Positions 1 to 9,601 of a stretch of 64,000 bases of DNA are shown one piece after another. The translations under genes and the position numbers were made by a program. The first letter of the stretch is position 1, and each line of letters starts with the position of its first letter. This DNA comes from Limanda limanda (Eukaryota; Chordata; Actinopteri; Pleuronectiformes; Pleuronectidae), in the NCBI RefSeq assembly GCF_963576545.1, contig NC_083636.1, forward strand, positions 10,078,104 to 10,142,103. The letters are read 5' to 3'. The notes under the pieces are model-generated. The model ran no database searches and was not told the DNA's origin. It saw nothing but the letters and a program-made list of their open reading frames with translations.

Positions 1-780
1 ACTGGCAACACAAATCCTGCTTTTAATGACACTGAGATGGACTTAAAAAAAAGGACCATTATCTCATGAAAGACATCAAATTATCTTTGCATCTGCACAA
101 GTTCTTAAAACTTCAGATGAATTATAGTCATGTTCTAGCCTAATACAACAAATGCCATCAACGCCATGGAAACTACAGCAATATTTTCTCTGTTATTTAT
201 AACAACACAAAATGTACATGTGTACAGTGTTTCTGTTTTCAATATCGTCATATTCATGGCATTTAAGCATGTATGTACAAATATACAATAACATATGGAA
301 CAGAAATTACAGCTCTGATTTTGCACTCCAGAAATATGTTTTCTTTTCCCCTGAAGTGTCTTAACACCATGTCACATTCTAGATCATTAATGTGCGTGTT
401 AAGTCACGTGAGCAACAGTGTCTTGTTCACTTCAGGAATGTACAAACACACACATTCTGATCAGTGGGAGAATTCAGTTTCCAAGTATATTGTCAGTGCT
501 GATGGATATACAGTACATTTTGTAAAAAAGGTTAATGTTAAGTTTTGGTTTGACTTCCACCCAAATGTTCAGGGCCCCCCGGAGGCTGGCTCCAGTGGAG
601 TATGTGGTGTTTGCTCTCTTACTGATGGAAACCACAATGCCTGGGTGAACATGGGCCAGAGAAGCTCCAGGGACCCTCTCACTAAGGGCCACACTCTGAC
701 AGCTCTGCCCATCTCTCTGTCCCTCTGCTATAAATTCATACAAGGAACGAAACTGAGTTGAGTTATTGAAGAAAACTGCT
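1..780. other. No gene recognised; flank of etfrf1
   Basis: Low-GC sequence without a recognisable exon, RNA gene or repeat. A plus-strand open frame of about 160 codons (273-761) has no recognisable motif, and the opposite strand is also partly open, so I do not call it. In human the neighbour on this side is KRAS, convergent with ETFRF1, so part of this stretch could be a neighbouring 3' UTR. That is inference from synteny only. Confidence 0.4.
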
Positions 781-784
781 GCAA

Positions 785-790
785 TTTATT
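785..790 (-). terminator. ETFRF1: etfrf1 poly(A) signal
   Basis: Plus-strand TTTATT reads AATAAA on the minus strand, about 575 bases past the etfrf1 stop codon. A second AATAAA (plus-strand TTTATT at 1265-1270) lies much closer to the stop and could give a short 3' UTR. Which one is used cannot be told from sequence. Confidence 0.4.
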
Positions 791-1363
791 AACATTCAGC
801 AAGACAGAGGCCGTCACTATTTTTCAAACATCTGTACATTTCTGAAAAATAGTACCTAGATACATAGTCATGTACATTCTTCAAGAAATGTGACCATGTA
901 TTTACATATATATACACTCAAGTACAATATACATTTAACGCCTTGGCTTCAACAGTTTCTTAAAAACCAGGTGGATGTCTGTGTACAATTTAATAAGAAT
1001 AATTATGATATAAAGGGACGTTTAGATAGATAATGAAATTTTTGACCTGTTGAAATGTTGAGTTAACGTAGACTTAAAAAAAATCTGACAGTGGGCAAAA
1101 AACAAACGGTGACATCATTATAAAACCAATATTTGAGTTTAAAATATCTTCATAAAGGTGCAATTTGTGTATAACGACAAAGCCTGTTCTGTAACAGCTA
1201 CATTATCACAACCGGCTGGCACTTTTCCCTTATTTCCTTCTTTTCCCTTATGAGGCAAGTATAGTTTATTTGCACATGAGGGAAACTGTCGCGAGTTTGT
1301 TATCTGTTCCTGGAGCCTGCATTTCATTTCAAAAAGACAATACGAAGCTGTAGATGTGTGTAA

Positions 1364-2280
1364 TCATTTTTCCGGGTAATAATACCTCTTCTTTATGGCT
1401 CGGTATTTCCTGAGGAAATAAAGTGCCTCCAGTTCCTTGATGACAAAATCGCCCCGGGCCACCAGTTTTTTGATCTGCTCGGGATCAGTCACATCTTTGT
1501 TTTTCATGAAGGCGGACTTCAGGCGCTCCCTGAAATACGCAGCTCCCTTGGGGTACTCTCGGCCAAGGTACAGCAGCTTTAAAGGGGGGGCGACAAACTC
1601 ATGGTTACACATCATCAACGACATTCACTGAAAACACAGTATTCAACCAAAATGCAGCACAGAGCGGCACAGTAAGGGATTCCTCCCTCTGGTGTAAGGG
1701 CTGTTAAGTCGCATTTCACCTTGTCAGCACATTACATCTTTATAATAATTTATCTTCTTTTGTATATATACTTACACATATTTGTTGTACATTTTCGCTT
1801 CTTTAGACATACTGTACATATTTTTACGTTGTATTTTACATACTCCTGCCCTTCTATATTTTTGTGAGCTTGAACTGAAGAAAAACCTGTAGGCCTAGTG
1901 TAATTTTAAGATAAGATAATCCTTGTTACAGCAGCAAGAGGGAAGTAAAAAATAGTCATCGGTAAGTAGTAACAGTAAAAAAGCTGAAGAGTGTGTCTTT
2001 TTTTGTGTATGTCCTTTGTGAGTGTTGAGACTGACAGATATTATATGTCCAGGAGAAAGACAAAGTGCCCCTGATGAAAAGTACAATATAAACATAAACA
2101 TCAACCTGTCACATATACAGTTCCATTGTATTGTAATAATCTGTCTATTCTACTGTGGAGTAAGACCATTAGTAGTTGTTGTATTCCTATTCTTGGCTGC
2201 TAGTGCCTGTAGCATGACCCCAATGTCCAATGACTCACATTTTTGTACAGCTTAAACACCTCACCCTTCAGGTTGGCCAT
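1364..2280 (-). CDS. etfrf1: Electron transfer flavoprotein regulatory factor 1 (LYRM5), LYR-motif protein
   Basis: Two coding exons on the minus strand: complement(2239..2280) encodes the start [14 protein letters not shown], followed by a GTGAGT donor. Complement(1364..1576) follows a TTTAAAG acceptor, reads [12 protein letters not shown] onward and ends in TGA. The product is 84 aa, close to the roughly 88-90 aa of human LYRM5. Visible family marks are the LYR-type KLYKN segment, the LGREYPKGA block and the C-terminal [13 protein letters not shown] helix. The 5' UTR part of the start exon extends to 2307 (TTTCAG acceptor), and a further noncoding exon probably starts its donor side at 2386. 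Known role: small mitochondrial matrix LYR protein that acts on ETF and removes its FAD. It is divergent from dnai7, sharing a promoter interval. Confidence 0.93.
1905..2100. repeat. Probable dispersed teleost repeat in etfrf1 intron
   Basis: The stretch beginning with a GATAAGATAATCC run followed by a TTACAGCAGCAA segment resembles a repeat seen in many fish genomes. This is from memory only. No flanking duplication was found and the boundaries are approximate. Confidence 0.3.
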
Positions 2281-2625
2281 GACAGAGCTGGGGGGGGGCT
2301 CACTCTCCTGAAACAAGAGGGAGATCCAGATATGAGATTAGAACAGCAGCGGACGTGAGTGGACAAAGCCAGTCAACACGATTACCTCAGCTAGCCAGTT
2401 AGCTTGTAGCTTAGCCTTCACCACATTCCTCGCCAGCTCTACAAACCACCGTATAAAAGAATATGATCATATTTACACGTGTTGTGTTTGCAGGCTGGTT
2501 TCACTGCGACTTGAATGGAGGAGGAGACACGTCTCCTCTTCCTCTGTGTCCTTCCTTTCTGTACAGGCGGGTGGACAGCTCCGTCGTAAGTCGTTTCGTT
2601 GTGTCGCAAATCAAAACACCACATA

Positions 2626-2635
2626 GCGCATGCGC
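2626..2635. promoter_or_regulatory. NRF1-type palindrome GCGCATGCGC
   Basis: The exact palindrome GCGCATGCGC is the core of the nuclear respiratory factor 1 site. It sits between the divergent starts. NRF1 control would suit the mitochondrial product of etfrf1. This is a motif match only. Confidence 0.6.
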
Positions 2636-2645
2636 GTGAGTTCAT

Positions 2646-2659
2646 GTTTCTATGGTTAC
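2646..2659 (-). promoter_or_regulatory. X-box-like RFX site
   Basis: On the minus strand this reads GTAACC AT AGAAAC. It matches the ciliary X-box GTNRCC-N(0-3)-RGYAAC at 11 of 12 fixed positions. It lies about 25 bases upstream of the putative dnai7 exon 1 donor, where RFX sites of cilium genes are usually found. Confidence 0.5.
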
Positions 2660-3009
2660 CCGGGACTGTCTAGGCTTCAGGATGGTGAGTTTTTCCAGCG
2701 TTTATTAACAACAAATTAAATATAAAGGAACAATTCAAAGGATTCATTAAGCAAATTATTCCTTGTTGTCAGCTTGCTCGAATGTCACCGTATCAATGGT
2801 CATAGATTCCTTTGATGTCTTAGAATGTTGCAACTGTGAATGGTTTATAGTAGTTACAAGAATAGAATATACGGCTAAAGATAAATTGTAATTATTATTA
2901 ACAGTTAGCTACTAGGGCAGTTAGCAGGAAGTGCTTTTATTTTTAAGGGTTAAGTAGTTGTTAACTACATAAATATCAGTGAGCTGTCCCTGTTTAACAC
3001 TCATTCAAA

Positions 3010-6000
3010 ATGGCACCTAAAAAGTCTTCCAAAAAACCGGGAAAGAAGACGAAGAAGCAGAAGGAGGAGGAGAAGAGGCTGCAAGAAGAAGGTAAACATC
3101 TGTCAGAGATCTGTCCCTATGAATTCTTATCATCTCTGTTGCTGATTTCTGTTGTGAAGCACTTTGTACTCTGCATTGAAAATTGCTCTATATTATTATC
3201 ATCATTAATAATAATAAAATAATTGTGTCCACTTTATCGTTCTATCTTCTCTGCTCATGTTCCATAGTTTTACTCTTGCTTCTTCCTTACGAAGCACTTT
3301 CTTACAGTTATTATTATTTTATTATTATTATAATGATTAATAAAGTTTGGGATATGTGTTGAGTCACCACCCGATGTGCTTTTGCTTTACAGAGGAAGCC
3401 CGGATAGAGGCAGAGATAGAGGAACAGAAAAGGCTGGTCATAGAGAAAAAGGCGCAGGAGCTGGAGAGGCTAGAATTAAGAGTCAGTCATGTTCATCTAC
3501 TGTGATTTACATCAAACTGCCGAGTTTGGATTATCTGATTCTTTTCCCTTCTCAAAATTATGTTTGAAAGACAAATACAACCCCTGTAAATAATTTGGAC
3601 AATAGACAAATCCTCAAGGAAACACACAGGAGATGTTCACTGTTGTCAGGACTGGACACGCGTTCTGTTCTGGTGTTCAAGGATCGTCTGTCTGTTTACA
3701 GGACAGAGAGCACAGAGAGATGGAGCTGAATGAATTGCGCGATCTACTGGAGCAGAATCATTCTGCAGTAACTAAATGGAGAGATGATCTTGATGAGAAA
3801 GCCCAGGTGTGTGTTTCTGTCTGTGTTTGGGTTATTTAGTGGGAGGTAGACTTAGCTGACGCATGTATTTGTTGTGTATGGCAAACAAAGCAGCCATGAT
3901 TACAATACAATATAATACAATTCTTATTTTGATCCATATTCTCATGTGTTTCTTTGTGACCAGTGGGAGCGGTACATGTGTTGTGATGGCAACCCTGACC
4001 CAGAAGTGCAGCAGGATGTAAACACCTATATAAGCTTATGGAGAGAGGACCCAGAGATCAACATCACGCCCGTGCTCAAGCAATGTAACGACGCTCTACA
4101 GGTTTGTATTTTATATTTAAATGTGTCGTGCAATTACTTTATTAGACAATTCTCAGAAATAGAAAGGTTTGACATTTATGGACACATTGAACCTTGTAGT
4201 GAAAATAAGCAGATATCGGGCAGCAACGCCAATAACATAAGACAAACATTATTGATCACATGCCGAGGAATTCACTATTTACAGCAGTAAATAGTCAGAA
4301 TGACAAAATAATATTTGAAAGTATAAAAGAGTATAAAATAGGCAATAAGATAAATTTGAGTAACACTACAGAAAGTATGTACATGATATAGACCTTCACT
4401 AAAGTGGTTAATATTATGGAAATTGACTTCCATAAGTGCAGTGAAAGGATGATTGCACAAAGATGTAAACTGTATTTGTGCATTGTATATAAGGAGATAT
4501 TGAAATTGAAGTATATTTACATAAGCATATATATATATAAATAAAAGTATATGGGCAGGTACGGTTTACAATATGAATATGGAGTGAAGCCATGTGCTAG
4601 AAATGAAATATTTCTAATTCTATGCTTACAAACTCTGAGAGCAAATACATTTTGTCCCTCACAGCTGCTCGGGGAGCTGGAAGTTCTGCTCAGAGATGCT
4701 ACAGATACAAAAAAGTGCCAGATATACGAGGAGGCCGTCACCAGTCTGCAGGAGTTAATCCACTCCAAACTTCACCTCAGCACTGAGAAGATCCTCAAGG
4801 TAGGAGAACTACAAACGCACAGGTGCTCCCACAATGTGGAGCACTTTGTGACTACAGTGTAAGGAAGTGGTTCATAAACATCAGGGGTTTACTGTTATGT
4901 GTAGGGTTTGCCTGATACGAAGCAATATTGCAAACCCGGTTTGTCTCCTTGGTTACAGATGGCCAATGAGAACACGGACACTGAGACAGGCAACATGCAG
5001 ACTGTGGTGAAAGGCGACCACACTACACTGTGCTTGTGGGTCAACCTCAAGAGAAATCAAAGGTATGTGCATGGCAGAAAATACAACAAATATATTGATA
5101 ACGTATGATTAAGGTTTGCAGCTGAAATATCCAGGATTTTTCACTCCATGTCAAACTGGATCATGCAGGTTTAAAGGATTAAACTTTGAAGAGGTCGGCC
5201 TCGCCTTTGAGATTCCCAAACAGTTGACTATGAGCGACATCGCTGTACGGATTCTCCACACACAGTACGACCACCTGTCCTTTCTTCCCAGGATGGCTCA
5301 ACGGAAAATACAGATATCAAGCGACAGGTCTGATATCACTGTCAATTCCATTATCACAGTTTCTTTTACTGTAATAATAATAATTAAACTCGGTTTCTTT
5401 TCTTTCTCTGTTTAGTCCCGAATCTCTAGCAGTGGTTGACGAGGCCCCAGCAGACACTGATCTACCTGAGCAGGAGGAGACAAAAGACGAGGAGGAGGTG
5501 AAGGATGACGATGAGACACAACAGCAAACAGCAGACGAGGAGGTGCAGTCCATCCAAGAGCTGGAAGAGAAGAAGGTAAAACAAAAGAAGAAATTAAAGT
5601 GATGTTTTTCTACATTCAATGTGATGTTTTCATTCGTATTGTGCATGTATCTCTCAGAGTGAAGACAGTCCAGAGACCAGCAAAACGAGTCAGGCGTCAG
5701 CAGAGGGCAGTGGGAGTCAGATACAGACACAGATGGAGGCGCTCGATGGTAAGAAGCCCAGTCTAACACTGCGCCCAACATGTAAACACAAGATTTCAAA
5801 CTGATGGACAGGTTTAACAACAACATCTTAGATACCAATGTCTTTTAATGCTGATGATGGTTGTATACACTGACATTTTTTTTAATTTGCACGATTCTGT
5901 TTTCGTTCTCTCAGTTGAGGGAGAATTTGGCTCTCCCTCAGAGCTGCTCCCGATGGAGGTCATCGACGAACCTGTCCCGGTGGTGGACTTGATGGAGTAC

Positions 6001-7973
6001 ACACCTCTGGGGGGGGTCTTCTACTATGATGTGTTCCGCATCCCTCCACAAGCCCATCGTGTCCATGGCTGGGAAATTAGACAGGTGAATAGAAAAGAAA
6101 AGACTTTCAGTGTTTGCTTTCACCAGACCCTGCTGTGGACCCCCAGGTTTCCATTTCTCTCATTCCACATCCTCCCCAGATACTTCACACAGGTCTGCAG
6201 GTGTTTCCATACCCACCAGAGACAGTCAACTTGGATGAAAACCAGGCCCTGACCTGCCCTCCTGTCGGAATGTCTGTGAAGTTGCCCGACTGCGTTGTGT
6301 TCTTGGAAACTCCGCAAGTGGCTCGCTGGGATGCTGCAGGTGAGACAGACAGGAGCACACACTGTGCAATCCTCATAACCCATCAGGTGTTTGAAATACA
6401 TTTGAAAGTCGTTCTCTCACCCAGATAAGCAGTGGAGGATGGACGGTATCTCGGATGTGTCTTACGAGGAGGAAGAGGCGAAGATCTCCTTCAAGATGGG
6501 CTCCTTCCAAGCTTTTGTGCTGATGCAGGAAACCTACGCCAACTTCCCCTTCCTGAGCTGGGAACTCAGTCCACTGGGAAAAGATGCCGCTACTTTCACG
6601 GTCAGCGGAGCACTCATCGAAATAAGCATCAGGATCCAGGTAGGAGGCAGGAGAACTCTGTACGCACATAAACATTTCTTCTACTGTATTTCAACAATTT
6701 CTGTTCCTTTACATGACAGGGGGAGCAGTGTATTTTGCAGTCAGAGGTCAAAGGCCTCTCTCACCTCCAAGGAAAGGAGATGAGCAGCCCCGACCTGCAG
6801 AGAGCCATGATCAACGCGGGGATCAACATCTTCGTGAATGAACACACTGACAAATATGTCAGCAGCTGTGGAAAGGTTTGCATCTTCTTCCTGTTGGCAG
6901 AATGAAAGAACCTGAGCGAGAGGTTAGGGTTAGGTTACCAAAGCAGATATAATTCATTCTGAGTGGGATGTGAGAATCTCTACAAAATGTCATGGCAGTC
7001 CATCCGACTGTTGAGCGGTTTCCTTAAAAGTGTCTGGTGGTGGCACTAGATGCAGTGAGGGGATCACTAAAGTCAGTAGAATCCATCCTCTGGGGACCAG
7101 GATTGTCACTATCAAAAGTAGTGGACTGACCAACTAATAAAATTCTCTCTCCTCTTCAGAACCCACTCACAGAACATGCTGCCTACGAACAGATGTCCTT
7201 CTTGGTCGCTTCCTGCATCTTCTCATGGAGCAAGTGGAACGCCAAATGTGGAGCCGAGCATCTGGTCATGCAGGTATTCCTGCTCACACATGGACACAGC
7301 TCATTTAGTTTTACATTTAAGCCCAGTTTCCTCTCCCTGTGGAAAGCCTGATTACCCCTGTACGCATGGAGTCACATGCTCAGGTCCGTTCCAAACACTG
7401 AGACGAATAATTAGGTGTTGTCAATTCAGAGACACGGACTGCAACGCCACCAGGGTGCCCTCAACACAAACAGATTTGACATTTACAGACATGAGAGTTA
7501 AGTAGGGAAAAGATATATAATCTCTTCAGAATGAGGAAGTGCCACACAGAGGGGAAACAGGGCACATTTCTCACTAGAATACACTGAGGCTCTTATCCAT
7601 GGTGACGTGGATAGACCTGAAATGATGACACCAAACCACCATTCTTTCAATTCCTGCTCTTTTCTCAAGTTTCTTCCCTTTCCTTCTTCTCTGCCAGGCA
7701 CGCGAGCACACCGGCCCCACCACTGAGTCCACGGACCCACAGTGTCTCTACCTGCTGGGCGCTCAGAGGAGTCAGAAGCTGGCAATCACAGAGGGGAGCG
7801 AGGAGTTCTCTTCAAACCACGACCCCAGCCGGGACTTTCACTCCACCTTCATCCGCATGCTCCAGGACGACATGAGCACAGACGGCATTGCCAGGACCAG
7901 AGAGTCCAGTTTTCTGTTCGTGGATACGGTGCGGAGCCTGCTGTGTGCCACCAGACCCCTGATGTTTTCTTAA
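3010..7973 (+). CDS. dnai7: Dynein axonemal intermediate chain 7 (CASC1)
   Basis: Fifteen coding exons: 3010-3091, 3393-3481, 3702-3806, 3964-4101, 4665-4799, 4959-5062, 5169-5327, 5416-5575, 5658-5748, 5915-6084, 6180-6339, 6425-6639, 6720-6875, 7160-7273, 7698-7973. All junctions are GT-AG and in phase, summing to 717 aa; human CASC1 is about the same length. Order: a Lys/Glu-rich N-terminal helix (residues 1-95), the conserved WERYMCCDGNPDPEV segment near 95, SDIAVRILHTQYDH near 240, an acidic spacer (about 270-360), the TPLGGVFYYDVF block near 385, RWDAA...KQWRMDGISDVSY near 460-475, and SWSKWN near 605. The start at 3010 is preceded by an in-frame TAA at 2995 with no acceptor between. 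Known role: dynein-associated protein of motile cilia. Confidence 0.96.
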
Positions 7974-8007
7974 ACATGTGTGAGATTAACTTGTGTTTAA
8001 ATGATTA

Positions 8008-8013
8008 AATAAA
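8008..8013 (+). terminator. dnai7: dnai7 poly(A) signal
   Basis: AATAAA 35 bases after the TAA stop at 7971-7973. It implies a very short 3' UTR, with the transcript ending about 200 bases before the convergent irag2 poly(A) signal. Confidence 0.8.
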
Positions 8014-8044
8014 TTGTCGCGTGCCTGAATTCATGTCTTCTATT

Positions 8045-8205
8045 GTTGAACGCCATCCATGCGTTATCTATACTGCTTATCCTTTGAGGGTCACAGGGCC
8101 AACATGCATAGATGAACATTCACTTTCACATTCCAGCCTAAAGTCAGAGTCCCCCCCACACGCACACAGGGACAAACATGCAAACTCCACAAAGAAAAGC
8201 AATTG
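8045..8205 (-). repeat. Degenerate teleost interspersed repeat fragment
   Basis: Contains the blocks CCATCCATGCGTTATC, ACTGCTTATCC, GGGTCACAGGG, CATTCACTTTCACATTC and ACATGCAAACTCCAC in the order of a very common fish repeat read in reverse. The same family appears in the opposite orientation at 56323-56580. Identification is from memory; the copy is diverged and its edges approximate. It lies exactly in the gap between the convergent dnai7 and irag2 ends. Confidence 0.6.
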
Positions 8206-8218
8206 TAGAATTGGCTAC

Positions 8219-8224
8219 TTTATT
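8219..8224 (-). terminator. irag2: irag2 poly(A) signal
   Basis: Plus-strand TTTATT gives AATAAA on the minus strand, about 900 bases beyond the irag2 stop at 9127-9129. It implies a 3' UTR of roughly 0.9 kb across 8210-9126. That UTR holds no other gene I can see. Confidence 0.6.
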
Positions 8225-9126
8225 TGTGCAAAGTTTCACGCATCTTCTTTGGAACATACAAAAGTGTACGAAGTTGAAAACCACGGCAAGAAGGTAGACG
8301 AAATAAAATAAAAAAAACCTTTGGTGTTAAAGACAAAGCAGAATCATAACTTAACAAAAACAAAACATATTCACATTTCCCCACTCAGAACTAACAAACT
8401 CATAAATATAGATTTTAAAACACATAAAAAAACACTTACAAGTTTTATTACCAGTGTCTGTAGACTTAAAAGAATACAAATGAAAGGAATGAAATATTTT
8501 TAATTTAAAAAGGCTGGCAGTCTTATGTGCTGTCAAGTGCATGAAATGTGTTTTAAAAAAGCCAACTGGACAATTTAAGCCATCGTCCATGATGTTTGTC
8601 AATGGAAAACTGCACTGCTGCCCTTTCTGTGACGTAATGCATCAGGGCTAAGGTTCTGATTAAGCTGTGACGTGATTGGTCAGTGTTGCGTCGGCTCTAA
8701 TGACGGATCAAGCCTGATTTGATTTAAGTGTTGGGTCCACAGTTGCCAGCAGCACTCATAGCAAAACTGCATCATGATGTGTTTAAGATATTAAGCAGCT
8801 CGCGGTTCAAGACACCACGTGCATCTGCTCCCTCTCTTAAAACACAGACACACGCACTCAAACACACACAGAATAAATAGTTTAGCAAACGTGATGTGAC
8901 GTATAAAATCCTCCACAGGGTTAACTTTCCCCTGAGGGCTAGCCAGTGCAGTCAAAATAAAAAGAGTCTTGGTTTAGAAATCGCCAGGCACCGTGAAACA
9001 TCCAGGAGGCCTCCGCTCAGGAGTGGTGCACTGTCCTTTCTTCATCACCACCCACCAGTGCCCAGACAGATCTCTGCTGAAGGCTAATGGGCGATACAGC
9101 ACCATCCAAGCCCCGGGTGTCGGGGG

Positions 9127-9601
9127 CTAGACGGGGGGCTGCCCGTTGTGCCGGAGCCCTGCGTAGGGCCACAGCAGCTGCTGGATGGTCATCCAGGAGT
9201 CCCCGGTCCCCACGGGGGCAGCGTCCACCACTGGCTGCATCACCAGACTGGCCAGCAGTGCCAGGAGACCTGCAGGGGGGGACGGAGCAGAGTGAGATGT
9301 TGACTTAAGAAAACATCTATGCAAAGATCTCTGATTGTTTTAAAACAATACACATGCAAGCTGTGTATGTATTACTGGAAAGTTTGGAGTTACCCATATC
9401 AAAGATACGATTAAAAACAATTGCTACTAACAAATTTAGTATATACCTGCCAGAACCAACAATAAGGCCAACCAAAGCCAGAGCCCCCTGCCACCTCGGG
9501 CTACAGCTGCTGCCGCGGCTTCCCGGGAAGAGGTCAGGCTGTGGGACAGGGACTGGGTCACTCCTGGGTCTGTGGACGTTGGGCTGGAGGGAGGGCTGGG
9601 A
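9127..9601 (-). CDS. irag2: irag2 exons: transmembrane anchor and KASH-type luminal tail
   Basis: Exons complement(9447..9601) and complement(9127..9269), residues about 1452-1550. A Ser/Pro-rich stretch and RGGRG precede a hydrophobic span of about 22 residues (1492-1513, beginning LWLWLALLLVLAG). A luminal tail of about 37 residues follows, with VVDAAP, GDSWMT and LLWPY. The chain ends RHNGQPPV. The human protein, from memory, ends with PPPV. KASH peptides normally close with PPPX, so the Gln in place of the first Pro is notable. The TM plus short tail is the membrane insertion and SUN-facing part. Confidence 0.92.

Larger units (their letters stand above)
2386..2690. promoter_or_regulatory. 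Divergent promoter of etfrf1 and dnai7
   Basis: Less than 0.8 kb separates the two start codons, which face away from each other. A candidate etfrf1 5' UTR exon ends at 2386 (minus-strand donor GTAATC). A candidate dnai7 noncoding exon ends at 2684 with a consensus donor GTGAGT. The interval is locally CpG-rich and carries an NRF1-like palindrome (2626-2635) and an X-box-like element (2646-2659). No TATA box is apparent, as expected for a housekeeping-type bidirectional promoter. Confidence 0.7.

Noticed and set aside
273..761. 162-codon plus-strand open frame
   Set aside because: No recognisable motif, no splice context, and the opposite strand is also open across part of it.
1437..1631. 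Plus-strand open frame opposite etfrf1
   Set aside because: Shadow of the etfrf1 exon on the other strand.
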